From positions 1 to 64,000 of the forward strand of contig NZ_JBLBVL010000013.1 of assembly GCF_047250365.1 (NCBI RefSeq): a stretch of 64,000 nt of DNA, in the 5' to 3' direction. Source of the stretch: Thaumasiovibrio sp047250365 (GTDB lineage Bacteria; Pseudomonadota; Gammaproteobacteria; Enterobacterales; Vibrionaceae). Shown here piece by piece: positions 1 through 8,756 of the stretch (positions are counted from its first letter, which is position 1; each line of letters starts with the position of its first letter). Under the pieces are notes generated by a model that saw only the letters and a program-made list of their open reading frames with translations, searched no databases and was not told the DNA's origin. The position numbers and the translations under genes are program-made.

Positions 1-91
1 GTCGTTATTTTTATTCGCCCGTTTCCTGCTTATGCAGCATGCTCTCTTTTGTGTCGACATCGACAGCTCTTCTATGTGAGGTTTAATTCCC

Positions 92-120
92 TTGCTGTGC
101 TGATAAATTGTCCATATACT
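92..120 (+). promoter_or_regulatory. sigma70-type promoter of the thiamine operon
   Basis: TTGCTG at 92-97 and TATACT at 115-120 are separated by 17 nt, close to the sigma70 consensus. The predicted transcription start near 127 falls just before the TPP aptamer that begins at about 131, so the transcript would start with the riboswitch. Seen in sequence; the start site is inferred. Confidence 0.7.
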
Positions 121-130
121 GCATTTATCA

Positions 131-214
131 ACTTGTCGGAGTGCCAAATGGCTGAGACTGCGAAAGCAGGATCCGTTGAACCTGATCAGGCTAATACCTG
201 CGAAGGGAACAAGA
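131..214 (+). promoter_or_regulatory. TPP riboswitch (THI element) in the thiC leader
   Basis: The conserved THI-box segments are present in order: GGCTGAGAC near 150, ACCTGATCAGGCTAATACC near 180-198 and CGAAGGGAA near 201. The closing P1 helix is CTTGT (132-136) paired with ACAAG (209-213). This family binds thiamine pyrophosphate and turns off thiamine synthesis genes. Downstream, TTTCC (277-281) can pair with GGAAA (297-301), which overlaps the thiC ribosome-binding site AAGGAA (295-300). That suggests control of translation initiation, which is an inference from pairing only. Confidence 0.95.
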
Positions 215-306
215 GCATGCTGTTTTCGTCGCACACTGTGTCGACGTACGCTCTAAAGCACCTATCCGATAAGCACTTTCCCATTAAGGATAAAAAGGAA
301 ATTGCT

Positions 307-2205
307 ATGTCGACTCGTAAACAAGCCCGCTTAACTGCAAAAAATTATATTGATTCGCTAACGGCACAGGCCTATCCCAGCTCTAAAAAAGTCTATGTGA
401 CTGGCAGCCGTAATGACATACGTGTTCCGATGCGTGAGATTAGTGTTAGTGATAGCTTGGTTGGGGGGGCAACAAATAACCCTACCTATGAAGCTAACGA
501 TGCAATACGTGTCTATGACACCTCCGGATCTTATACCGATCCTGCAAAACAGATTGATATTTATTCAGGGTTACCAGCTATACGTGATGGTTGGATAGAG
601 GAGCGTGAAGATACAATACTTCTTACAAAGCAGAGTTCTTCCTATAGCAAAACACGTTTAGAGGACGACTCTTTAGATGATTTGCGTTTCCAGCATCGCG
701 CACGTATTCGACGCGCAAAGCCAGGTTGTTGTGTTACTCAATTGCATTATGCCCGTCAGGGAATTATCACCCCAGAAATGGAATTTATTGCAATTCGAGA
801 GAACATGGGGCGGGTGCGATACAATGATAGTGTTTTAAATCAGCAACACGCTGGTGTCGGTTTTGGAGCTTGCTTGCCAAAAGAAATAACGCCAGAGTTC
901 GTCAGACAAGAGGTTGCAGAAGGTCGTGCAATTATCCCTTCGAATATTAACCATCCAGAGTCTGAACCAATGATTATTGGGCGAAATTTTTTGGTTAAGG
1001 TGAATGCAAATATTGGTAACTCGGCTGTCAGCTCATCGATTGAGGAAGAGGTTGAAAAACTGGTCTGGTCTACTCGTTGGGGGGCCGATACCGTCATGGA
1101 CTTATCAACAGGTCGTAATATCCATGAGACTCGCGAATGGATATTACGTAATAGCCCAGTTCCAATCGGCACTGTTCCTATGTATCAAGCGTTGGAAAAA
1201 GTTAATGGGATTGCTGAGAACCTCACTTGGGCGCTTTTTCGAGATACGTTGCTTGAGCAAGCAGAGCAAGGTGTCGACTATTTTACTCTCCATGCTGGGG
1301 TATTATTGCGTTATATCCCAATGACAGCGAATCGCGTGACCGGTATCGTATCTCGAGGCGGCTCAATCATGGCAAAATGGTGCTTAGCGCACCATCAAGA
1401 GAACTTTTTATATACCCATTTCGAAGAAATTTGTCAGATCTGCGCTCAGTATGACATTGCTTTGTCGTTAGGTGATGGGCTGCGTCCCGGCTCCGTCGCT
1501 GATGCGAATGATGACGCCCAGTTTAGTGAGTTGCGTACACTGGGTGAGCTGACAAAAATAGCATGGAAGTATGACGTACAAGTTATGGTGGAAGGCCCGG
1601 GACATGTGCCAATGCATATGATTCAAGAGAACATGACTGAGCAGTTGAAGCACTGCCATGAGGCTCCCTTCTATACCCTTGGTCCACTGACAACGGATAT
1701 TGCTCCGGGGTATGATCATATTACGTCAGGCATAGGTGCCGCAATGATCGGCTGGTATGGTTGTGCCATGTTATGTTATGTCACGCCAAAAGAACATTTA
1801 GGGCTACCTAATAAGCAAGATGTAAAGACTGGCCTAATAACCTACAAGCTATGTGCCCATGCTGCAGATCTTGCTAAGGGACACCCAGGGGCACAAGTTC
1901 GAGATAACGCATTGTCTAAAGCACGTTTTGAATTTAGGTGGGAAGATCAGTTTAATTTGAGTCTTGACCCAGAGACAGCACGCCGATATCACGATGAGAC
2001 GTTGCCACAACAGTCTGGCAAAGTGGCACATTTTTGTTCAATGTGTGGGCCGAAATTTTGTTCAATGAAAATATCACAAGAAGTGCGTGACTATGCCGCT
2101 GCGAAAGTTGAAGTACTCGACAACTCAACGCAAGGCATGCAAACGAAAGCACAGGAATTTCGTGATAGAGGAAGCGACCTCTATCACCAAGTGGAGAAAT
2201 TATGA
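307..2205 (+). CDS. thiC: phosphomethylpyrimidine synthase ThiC
   Basis: Radical SAM enzyme that converts aminoimidazole ribotide to hydroxymethylpyrimidine phosphate, the pyrimidine half of thiamine. The protein is 632 aa, the usual length for the enterobacterial/Vibrio form. The C-terminal iron-sulfur motif CSMCGPKFC lies at about residues 577-585, as expected for ThiC. I chose the ATG at 307 because AAGGAA lies 6 nt upstream and because the reading frame further upstream runs through the TPP riboswitch, which is not coding. The stop overlaps the thiE start (ATGA), so the two are translationally coupled. Regulated by the upstream TPP riboswitch. Confidence 0.97.
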   Translation: MSTRKQARLTAKNYIDSLTAQAYPSSKKVYVTGSRNDIRVPMREISVSDSLVGGATNNPTYEANDAIRVYDTSGSYTDPAKQIDIYSGLPAIRDGWIEEREDTILLTKQSSSYSKTRLEDDSLDDLRFQHRARIRRAKPGCCVTQLHYARQGIITPEMEFIAIRENMGRVRYNDSVLNQQHAGVGFGACLPKEITPEFVRQEVAEGRAIIPSNINHPESEPMIIGRNFLVKVNANIGNSAVSSSIEEEVEKLVWSTRWGADTVMDLSTGRNIHETREWILRNSPVPIGTVPMYQALEKVNGIAENLTWALFRDTLLEQAEQGVDYFTLHAGVLLRYIPMTANRVTGIVSRGGSIMAKWCLAHHQENFLYTHFEEICQICAQYDIALSLGDGLRPGSVADANDDAQFSELRTLGELTKIAWKYDVQVMVEGPGHVPMHMIQENMTEQLKHCHEAPFYTLGPLTTDIAPGYDHITSGIGAAMIGWYGCAMLCYVTPKEHLGLPNKQDVKTGLITYKLCAHAADLAKGHPGAQVRDNALSKARFEFRWEDQFNLSLDPETARRYHDETLPQQSGKVAHFCSMCGPKFCSMKISQEVRDYAAAKVEVLDNSTQGMQTKAQEFRDRGSDLYHQVEKL

Positions 2206-2828
2206 TTGCATTTCCAACCATTGAGGGTGGCATAGGGCCACTCTACCCCGTAGTCGATCATGTTGATTGGATCGCTCGCCTTTTACCGTTAGGGGTGAAA
2301 ACGGTACAACTGCGAATTAAAGACCCCCAGCAGTCAGATTTAGAAGATCAGATTATTGAGGCGATACGCCTTGGGCGTGAATATAACGCTCAAGTCTACA
2401 TCAATGACTATTGGTCATTGGCGTTAAAGCATAAAGCCTACGGTGTTCACCTTGGGCAAGAAGATTTGGATAGCGCAGACCTTAATGCTCTTGCCGAGGC
2501 TGGATTACATCTCGGCGTATCAACACGAACCGCGCAAGAGCTGGAAAGAGGATTGAGCATAGTACCTAGCTATGTGGCGATAGGGCATATTTTTCCAACC
2601 CCAACCAAGCAGATGCCGACACCGCCGCAAGGTGTTGCTCAATTAGCAGAGCATTTAGCGACGGTTAAAAACGCTTATCCGACCGTTGCGATTGGTGGTA
2701 TTGATTTAAGTAATGTGGAGCAAGTCTGGCAAACTGGTGTTAATGCCATTGCTGTTGTTCGGGCAATTACGCATGCTGATGCTCTCGAAGAGCAAGTCAA
2801 CGCATTTAATCAGCTACTCGTACGTTAA
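2202..2828 (+). CDS. thiE: thiamine-phosphate synthase ThiE
   Basis: Joins the pyrimidine diphosphate and thiazole phosphate to give thiamine monophosphate. The 208 aa TIM-barrel protein shows the family signatures VQLRIKD near residue 36, the substrate-contacting VHLGQED near 82, GHIFPTPTKQ near 128 and AIGGI near 162. The start overlaps the thiC stop by 4 nt. It is second in the thiCEFSGH operon. Length fits stand-alone ThiE enzymes; no kinase (ThiD) domain is fused. Confidence 0.95.
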   Translation: MIAFPTIEGGIGPLYPVVDHVDWIARLLPLGVKTVQLRIKDPQQSDLEDQIIEAIRLGREYNAQVYINDYWSLALKHKAYGVHLGQEDLDSADLNALAEAGLHLGVSTRTAQELERGLSIVPSYVAIGHIFPTPTKQMPTPPQGVAQLAEHLATVKNAYPTVAIGGIDLSNVEQVWQTGVNAIAVVRAITHADALEEQVNAFNQLLVR

Positions 2829-2842
2829 CAAGGAAATCAATC

Positions 2843-3601
2843 ATGCTAACTGATGAGGCTTTTTTGCGCTATAACCGTCAAATTCGTTTGCCTGAGGTTG
2901 GTGAAAACGGTCAGGCAGCGCTAAAGAATGCACGTGTCCTTCTGGTTGGTGCCGGTGGTCTTGGATCTCCCGCTGCGCTTTATTTAGCAGCGGCAGGTGT
3001 TGGTTCGTTAGTGATCGCGGATGGTGATGTCGTTGACACCTCAAACCTGCAACGACAGGTGATATATCGAACTGAACATCAGGGCGAGAGTAAAGCGATG
3101 ACTGCCGTAGCACAAATTCGCGCACTGAATCCTTTGGTTCATGCGAGAGCGGTGACCGCAGCATTGCATGGTGATAGGCTTGCTATCGAGGTGAGCATGG
3201 CAGACATTGTATTAGATTGCAGCGATAATTTTGTCACTCGTCATGCAATAAATAAGGTCTGTTTCGAACAGAAAAAAGTACTCATATCGGCAGCAGCTAT
3301 TCGCTGGCAAGGGCAGTTGATGCCCTTTGATTTTCGTCACGAAAGTGGCCCTTGCTATCATTGCTTATTCCCTGCTGGTGTCGCCGAAGAGCCACAAAAC
3401 TGCAGTGAGTCTGGTATTGCAGGCCCTGTTGTTGGTGTGCTTGGAACCATGCAGGCACTAGAAGCGCTTAAGGTAATTACCGCAGCGGGAGAGCCCGCTT
3501 TTGGCTATCTAAAACAGTTTGATGGGCTAAGTCTGGAGTGGCAGAGCTTTAAGTTGCCAGCTAATCCACAATGCCCAATTTGTAATAAGGAAAAGGTATG
3601 A
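2843..3601 (+). CDS. thiF: ThiS adenylyltransferase ThiF
   Basis: E1-like enzyme that adenylates the C-terminal glycine of the sulfur carrier ThiS, the activation step before sulfur transfer for the thiazole ring. The 252 aa protein has the nucleotide-binding loop GAGGLGS at 36-42, the E1 signature DTSNLQRQV near 66-74, a zinc site formed by two Cys pairs (C172/C175 and C244/C247), and a Cys in NCSESG (about C188) at the position of the sulfur-transfer cysteine of E. coli ThiF. An AAGGAAA ribosome-binding site precedes the ATG. The stop overlaps the thiS start (ATGA). Confidence 0.95.
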   Translation: MLTDEAFLRYNRQIRLPEVGENGQAALKNARVLLVGAGGLGSPAALYLAAAGVGSLVIADGDVVDTSNLQRQVIYRTEHQGESKAMTAVAQIRALNPLVHARAVTAALHGDRLAIEVSMADIVLDCSDNFVTRHAINKVCFEQKKVLISAAAIRWQGQLMPFDFRHESGPCYHCLFPAGVAEEPQNCSESGIAGPVVGVLGTMQALEALKVITAAGEPAFGYLKQFDGLSLEWQSFKLPANPQCPICNKEKV

Positions 3602-3807
3602 CTCAGTGCATGATTAAGGTAAATGATAAGCCTGTTTTAGTGACTGAACAGTCGACAATTGCCAATTTATTGGTGCAGTTACAGATGCCGAAAGGGGCGT
3701 CTGCCGTTGCCGTGAATCAAGAAATTATTGCCCGCGAACAGTGGGCCACGCATTTGCTCAATGATGGCGATGAGATTGCGTTGTTTCAAGCGATCGCCGG
3801 AGGCTAA
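3598..3807 (+). CDS. thiS: sulfur carrier protein ThiS
   Basis: Ubiquitin-like sulfur carrier of 69 aa ending in the required Gly-Gly (AIAGG), the tail that ThiF adenylates and that carries the thiocarboxylate used by ThiG. It starts 4 nt inside thiF and is followed by thiG with a 1-nt gap. Family assignment rests on the terminal GG, the size and the position between thiF and thiG. Confidence 0.95.
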   Translation: MTQCMIKVNDKPVLVTEQSTIANLLVQLQMPKGASAVAVNQEIIAREQWATHLLNDGDEIALFQAIAGG

Positions 3808-3808
3808 C

Positions 3809-4570
3809 ATGTTAACAATTGCTGATAAAACATTTAGTTCGCGTCTATTTACCGGCACAGGTAAGTACGCTAACCGTGAAAGTATGGCGGAGTCTATCAT
3901 CACCTCGGGATCAGAGTTGGTCACGATGGCACTTAAACGAGTCGATCTTGATAATCGTGATGATGATATTTTGGCCCCGCTACGTGCCGCAGGTGTCAAC
4001 CTGTTGCCAAATACCTCTGGAGCAAAAAATGCCAAAGAAGCGGTTTTTGCCGCTCAACTCGCGCGAGAAGCCCTAGGTACAAACTGGCTAAAACTCGAAA
4101 TACACCCTGATCCTAAGTACTTAATGCCTGATCCGATCGAAACGCTGGCAGCGGCAGAGTCGTTGGTTAAACTGGGTTTCATCGTGCTACCTTATTGTCA
4201 TGCCGATCCCGTGTTGTGCAAACGCCTCGAAGAGGTGGGGTGCGCAGCTGTAATGCCATTAGGAGCGCCAATTGGTAGCAATAAGGGGCTTGCTTCAAGA
4301 GATTTCTTAGAAATCATTATTGATCAGGCTAATGTACCTGTGATCGTTGATGCGGGAATCGGTGCGCCATCACACGCAGCCGAGGCAATGGAGATGGGGG
4401 CTGATGCGGTGCTGGTTAACACAGCGATTGCTGCTGCGGCTGATCCTGTCGCGATGGGTAAGGCATTCAAACTGGCTGTTGAAGCCGGACGCATTGCGTA
4501 TGAAGCCGGATTGGCTGGGACAGTGAATCATGCGGTCGCATCGAGTCCATTAACCGCATTTCTGGATTAA
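3809..4570 (+). CDS. thiG: thiazole synthase ThiG
   Basis: Forms the thiazole phosphate carboxylate ring from 1-deoxyxylulose 5-phosphate, the ThiS thiocarboxylate and dehydroglycine supplied by ThiH. The protein has 253 aa. The lysine that forms the imine with the sugar is in NWLKLEIHPD (K95), and phosphate-binding glycine segments (DAGIGAPSHA, AGLAGT) follow. I chose the ATG at 3809 because GGAGG lies 5 nt upstream (3799-3803) and the product starts as other ThiG do; the frame is open further upstream only because it overlaps thiS. Confidence 0.96.
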   Translation: MLTIADKTFSSRLFTGTGKYANRESMAESIITSGSELVTMALKRVDLDNRDDDILAPLRAAGVNLLPNTSGAKNAKEAVFAAQLAREALGTNWLKLEIHPDPKYLMPDPIETLAAAESLVKLGFIVLPYCHADPVLCKRLEEVGCAAVMPLGAPIGSNKGLASRDFLEIIIDQANVPVIVDAGIGAPSHAAEAMEMGADAVLVNTAIAAAADPVAMGKAFKLAVEAGRIAYEAGLAGTVNHAVASSPLTAFLD

Positions 4571-4573
4571 GCC

Positions 4574-5692
4574 ATGAAGACGTTTTCTGATATTTTTAGC
4601 CAGATGAGTTGGGATGATATTCGGCTGTCAATATATAGTAAGACAGCTGAAGATGTTGAACGTGCATTGCATAAACCCAAGCGAGATTTGGAGGACTTTA
4701 AAGCACTGATCTCGCCAGCGGCAGAGCCGTACCTAGAGCAGATGGCCCAGCTGTCCTCAGCATTAACGCGAAAGCGTTTCGGCAATACGGTTGGTTTCTA
4801 TGTTCCTCTTTATTTATCCAACTTATGTGCGAATGCTTGTACTTATTGCGGCTTTTCAATGGAAAATAGGCTTAAGCGCCGAATACTCGATGCGAACGAA
4901 GTTGAGCGTGAGTGCACTGCGATTAAAGCACTACAATTTGATAATATCTTGTTAGTGACTGGTGAACATGAGCGTAAAGTGGGCATGGCGTATTTTCGCG
5001 AGATTCTACCCATTGTGAAGTCACAATTCAGCTACCTCGCAATGGAGGTTCAGCCGCTAGAGCGTGAAGAGTATGCTGAGCTGAAAACATTAGGCTTAGA
5101 TGCAGTGATGGTCTATCAGGAAACGTATAACTCATATACCTATGCTGAGCACCACTTACGTGGCAAGAAAAGAGATTTTCATTATCGTCTGCAAACCCCA
5201 GATCGCTTGGCGCAAGCTGGTATCGATAAGATTGGTATCGGAGCCTTAATTGGTCTGGATGAATGGCGTACAGATTGTTTCTATGTTGCCGCGCACTTAG
5301 ATTATTTAGAGCGTACTTATTGGCAGACGCGTTATTCGATATCGTTTCCTCGTTTGCGCCCTTGTGAAGGCGGTGTGCAGCCCAAATCAGTGATGAACGA
5401 TCGACAGCTCGTTCAGTTAATGTGTGCATATCGACTATTAAATCCTGAGGTCGAGTTATCGCTATCAACCCGCGAATCTGCATCGTTTAGAGATAATGTT
5501 TTACCGCTTGGTGTTACTACGATGTCTGCAGAATCGAAGACACAGCCGGGTGGGTATGCAGATAATGTTGCCGAGGAGCTGGAGCAGTTTGCGATAAGTG
5601 ATGAACGTACGGCAGCTCAAGTCGCGTCTGCTGTTCAGCAGCGTGGCTTTCAAGTGGTATGGAAAGATTGGCACCACGCGTATTCTGGTTAA
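4574..5692 (+). CDS. thiH: 2-iminoacetate synthase ThiH
   Basis: Radical SAM tyrosine lyase that cleaves tyrosine to dehydroglycine for ThiG; this is the anaerobic-type route, in contrast to the ThiO glycine oxidase. The 372 aa protein carries the radical SAM motif CANACTYC with cysteines at 85, 89 and 92. Last gene of the operon, 3 nt after thiG and followed by a strong terminator. Confidence 0.95.
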   Translation: MKTFSDIFSQMSWDDIRLSIYSKTAEDVERALHKPKRDLEDFKALISPAAEPYLEQMAQLSSALTRKRFGNTVGFYVPLYLSNLCANACTYCGFSMENRLKRRILDANEVERECTAIKALQFDNILLVTGEHERKVGMAYFREILPIVKSQFSYLAMEVQPLEREEYAELKTLGLDAVMVYQETYNSYTYAEHHLRGKKRDFHYRLQTPDRLAQAGIDKIGIGALIGLDEWRTDCFYVAAHLDYLERTYWQTRYSISFPRLRPCEGGVQPKSVMNDRQLVQLMCAYRLLNPEVELSLSTRESASFRDNVLPLGVTTMSAESKTQPGGYADNVAEELEQFAISDERTAAQVASAVQQRGFQVVWKDWHHAYSG

Positions 5693-5722
5693 GCAGACCC
5701 TACAACGAAAGGGCTTATAAAT

Positions 5723-5748
5723 AAAAAGCGGCGTAAAGCCGCTTTTTT
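5723..5748. terminator. bidirectional rho-independent terminator between thiH and the amidohydrolase gene
   Basis: Stem GCGGC (5728-5732) with GCCGC (5738-5742), flanked by an A run on the left and T6 on the right. It can therefore end the thi operon on the plus strand and the convergent amidohydrolase gene on the minus strand. Confidence 0.85.
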
Positions 5749-5781
5749 GCTACTTACTGTCATCGAAGATGGAGATGCTGG

Positions 5782-7185
5782 CTACATTTGTTTAGCTTTG
5801 ATGGCCAAGTCTCGAGCGAAGTCAGCGATATCTTGTTCTATGATAGACATCTTTGCATCGATATCCGCCATGTTTGCCGTTTGCAGCTCACGCGCTTTGA
5901 CGATGACCCGACCATTCACAATGGTTGCATCGACATTAGAGGGGTTTGCCTGAAAGACAAGAGTTGCATAAGGGTCATAGTTCGGTTTCATATTGGTTGA
6001 TTGCGTCTCAACAATAATGAGATCGGCTTTTTTACCCACCTCAAGCGAGCCAATTTCATCTTCCATATGCAGTGCTCGAGCACCTCCCATGGTGGCCATT
6101 TCAATCACCGTTTCTGGAACCATAATGGTACGGTCTTGATACTTGAGACGTTGCATACTGCTGGCGTAGCTTAACGTGCGCCATAGGTCGACTTGATTAG
6201 AACTCATCGGCCCATCCGTCCCCAAGCCGACACGCAGGTCGTGTTGTAGCATTTGCCATACTGGTGCAATACCTGTTGCGCCTTTCGCGTTGGCCATTGG
6301 GTTATACGCCACACTGGCATCAGCGGCTTGAATTAACGCCATATCTTGTTCTGAAATATGAATAGCGTGCGCTAATACCATGCGTTCATCCAGTACACCG
6401 ATCTCGTTGAGCCATGCCACGGGGGAGAGATGCTCATCATTACCTTCAATACGTTCTGCTTCATTATCAAACTCATCGACATGGATTAGGACTGGTACGT
6501 CGTAATGCTTTGCTGAAGCAGAAATTTTCTGAAGCATGTCTTCGCTAACGGTATAGACCGCGTGGGGAGCAAAGGCGGGGGTAATTAGCTCATCGTCATG
6601 GTATTGTTCAATAAAATCAATCGCGTAGTGATAACCTGCAAGTGCGTCTGGGGCATCGACAACGGGAAATTTAATGACCGTTTGTCCGAGTACGCCACGG
6701 ATGCCGACTTCTTTTGTTGCTCGAGCCATCTCATCCATGTGGTAGTACATGTCGGCGTAAGTGGTAACACCGCTTAAGGCTAAATCCGTCGCACCTAGTC
6801 GAGTGGCGTTATAAATCAATTCGCGACTCAGTTTCTCTCCTTCAAGTGGAAAGAAGTAAGCGAAGAGGCGGTTTTCGATTCCCTCTTCACCTAGGCCACG
6901 AAAGGCAATCATTGGTAAATGGTTATGAGTATTGATCATGCCTGGCATAACGATGCCTTGCTGGGCATCGATCATTTCTGGAGCACGGTATTGATTCAGT
7001 AGCTCTGATTGGCCGACTGCCACAATGCGATCGTCTTTAATCACCACAACTCCGTCATCGAATCGCGTATGTGCGGCATCAACGGTTAACACTTGACCAT
7101 TGTGGATGATTAATGAGGCATTGTAGTCATGGTTGGCACAACCCGCGAGCATTAACAGTAGTGCAGTAAAGGCAAATTGTTTCAT
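5782..7185 (-). CDS. amidohydrolase-family lipoprotein (TrzA/MtaD-like deaminase group)
   Basis: A 467 aa protein of the metal-dependent amidohydrolase superfamily (the group with chlorohydrolases and S-adenosylhomocysteine/methylthioadenosine deaminases). Metal ligands are visible in the usual order: THNH near residue 87, LIHVDE, VLAHAIH and LGTDGPMSSN. Unusually, the N terminus is a lipoprotein signal with lipobox LMLAGC, cysteine at about 16, so the enzyme should be anchored to a membrane outside the cytoplasm, whereas the characterised relatives are cytosolic. GGGAG precedes the ATG. It is last of four same-strand genes (rarD, araC-type, lysE-type, this gene). Substrate unknown; a purine nucleoside or other nitrogen heterocycle is a guess from the family. 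Confidence 0.85.
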   Translation of the reverse strand: MKQFAFTALLLMLAGCANHDYNASLIIHNGQVLTVDAAHTRFDDGVVVIKDDRIVAVGQSELLNQYRAPEMIDAQQGIVMPGMINTHNHLPMIAFRGLGEEGIENRLFAYFFPLEGEKLSRELIYNATRLGATDLALSGVTTYADMYYHMDEMARATKEVGIRGVLGQTVIKFPVVDAPDALAGYHYAIDFIEQYHDDELITPAFAPHAVYTVSEDMLQKISASAKHYDVPVLIHVDEFDNEAERIEGNDEHLSPVAWLNEIGVLDERMVLAHAIHISEQDMALIQAADASVAYNPMANAKGATGIAPVWQMLQHDLRVGLGTDGPMSSNQVDLWRTLSYASSMQRLKYQDRTIMVPETVIEMATMGGARALHMEDEIGSLEVGKKADLIIVETQSTNMKPNYDPYATLVFQANPSNVDATIVNGRVIVKARELQTANMADIDAKMSIIEQDIADFARDLAIKAKQM

Positions 7186-7248
7186 GGATCTCCCTATTAA
7201 ATAGTGAATAAAGCGAAGTTCTGGCGCAGTTTAAGTGTGTTGCACTGC

Positions 7249-7884
7249 TTAAGCAATCGTTTGCCAGATTAAGCTACCACCTGTTGCGGTAAAAAGTACT
7301 CCACAAGACCCATCAATATACGGAACAAGACGTGTTAGCGCCTGCTGTATCTGCTTGCCTGTTAAAACCCAAGCTAAAAAGGCGAACCAAGTAAAGGAGA
7401 GCGCCCATAGGATGCAAATCGCTGCAATTTTAGTGGTCGTATTTAGATCTGTTGGAACTAAAGTAGAAAGTAAGCTAACAAAGAAAACCAAAGCCTTGGG
7501 GTTTAGCATGTTGGTGGAAAAACCTTTGAGGAAAGCGTGTTGACGACTGTGAATACGCTCGGTTTTATTCATGCTTGGCAGCGTTTGGCGTGGGCGACGC
7601 AAACCGTTTATTGCACCAATACCGAGCCACAGAAGATAGCAACCTCCTGCAGTTTGTAAAGCACGAAATAACACTTGGTGATTCGAGATCAGTAGACTGA
7701 CGCCAGAAAGGGTCAGAGTGGCATGCGTTAAAATGCCGCACGACAACCCTAGTGCAACCATTAACCCCGTATTGCGTCCATAGCGGGTCGTATTTTGTAC
7801 CACTAACGCAAAGTCAGGCCCTGGGCTCATAAGGGCAACAAAGTGAATCGTGAAGAGGGGAAATAGGGCAAATAAGTCAGCCAT
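7249..7884 (-). CDS. LysE/RhtB-family amino acid exporter
   Basis: A 211 aa inner-membrane protein with about six hydrophobic segments and the family signature SPGPDFALVVQN near residue 20, followed by the conserved YGRNTGLMVALG segment. This family exports amino acids or derivatives such as homoserine, threonine, lysine or arginine; the substrate cannot be read here. It lies 58 nt downstream of an AraC-type regulator on the same strand, a frequent pairing that suggests local control. Confidence 0.88.
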   Translation of the reverse strand: MADLFALFPLFTIHFVALMSPGPDFALVVQNTTRYGRNTGLMVALGLSCGILTHATLTLSGVSLLISNHQVLFRALQTAGGCYLLWLGIGAINGLRRPRQTLPSMNKTERIHSRQHAFLKGFSTNMLNPKALVFFVSLLSTLVPTDLNTTTKIAAICILWALSFTWFAFLAWVLTGKQIQQALTRLVPYIDGSCGVLFTATGGSLIWQTIA

Positions 7885-7942
7885 AATGATTTCCTTTCGT
7901 GGTGCTAGAGGTGTTGGATGAATGCAAAGAAAGCGTCTTCAC

Positions 7943-8734
7943 TTAACGTTGCAACTGGCTCGGCGTAATGCCAAACGTCTGTTTGAATGCTTTTACAAAG
8001 TGGGCTTGATCATAAAAGCCTATCTTATGTGCGACATCCGTGCTTCTTTCCCCATGACGGATGAGTTGCATGGCGCGCTCAAGGCGTAAACGGGCTAGAT
8101 AAGCATAAGGCGTCATCTGGGTCGTTTTTTTGAATTGTCGTAGTAGCTGGGTATGACTGAGTTGGCATAGATCCGCCAGCTGTTCGAGGGTGATTTTTTC
8201 GCTTAAATGCGCTTCGAGATATTCTCTAATTTGAGTTAGCCTTTTGTGTCCAAGCTGAAAGTCTTCACGAGGTCGTGCTTTGGCATAGCGGTGTAATAGT
8301 AACGCGAACGCCTCGCCGCTTAAGCAATCTTTACCAAGGGTAGAAAACTGCTGATTGTGCAGCGATTCATGTAGTGTATTCAATTGATGAAACAACATGG
8401 GATCATTGACATTGTGCGCTTGAAAAGCCAATTGATTACTTTGCACCTCTGCAAGCTGATGTAGCCAGTCGGGTTCAATATCAAAAATCTTAACCTGATA
8501 GCCTTGCTGGCAAGCTGCTTGCCCGTCATGGATCTCGTCAGGGGGAAGTAACACGATTGTTCCCGGTCCCGCATAATGTCGTTCACCGCGATAAAAATAG
8601 TGTTGCTGCCCACGCGTCACCAACCCAATATGGTAATCGAGGTGATAATGACGCTTGAATGCAAAATCAGAAAAATTTGCATCAATAAGGCTAATCGCAC
8701 TCACTTCCGTGAGGTGATGGCTGATAGTATCCAT
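7943..8734 (-). CDS. AraC-family transcriptional regulator
   Basis: A 263 aa protein with an N-terminal cupin-like sensor domain (HYHLDYHIGLV and GPGTIVLLPPDEIHDG motifs, residues about 29-70) and a C-terminal pair of helix-turn-helix motifs (ITLEQLADLCQLSHTQLLRQFK and STDVAHKIGFYDQAHFVKAF regions, about 178-260). Likely regulates the adjacent LysE-type exporter, an inference from position. The ligand is unknown. Confidence 0.88.
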   Translation of the reverse strand: MDTISHHLTEVSAISLIDANFSDFAFKRHYHLDYHIGLVTRGQQHYFYRGERHYAGPGTIVLLPPDEIHDGQAACQQGYQVKIFDIEPDWLHQLAEVQSNQLAFQAHNVNDPMLFHQLNTLHESLHNQQFSTLGKDCLSGEAFALLLHRYAKARPREDFQLGHKRLTQIREYLEAHLSEKITLEQLADLCQLSHTQLLRQFKKTTQMTPYAYLARLRLERAMQLIRHGERSTDVAHKIGFYDQAHFVKAFKQTFGITPSQLQR

Positions 8735-8756
8735 GTTTATTGCACTACCTGAAGGC

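Noticed and set aside
49..306. Open frame continuous with thiC, 86 codons upstream of the chosen start
   Set aside because: It runs through the TPP riboswitch and has no ribosome-binding site; ThiC proteins begin near the ATG at 307.
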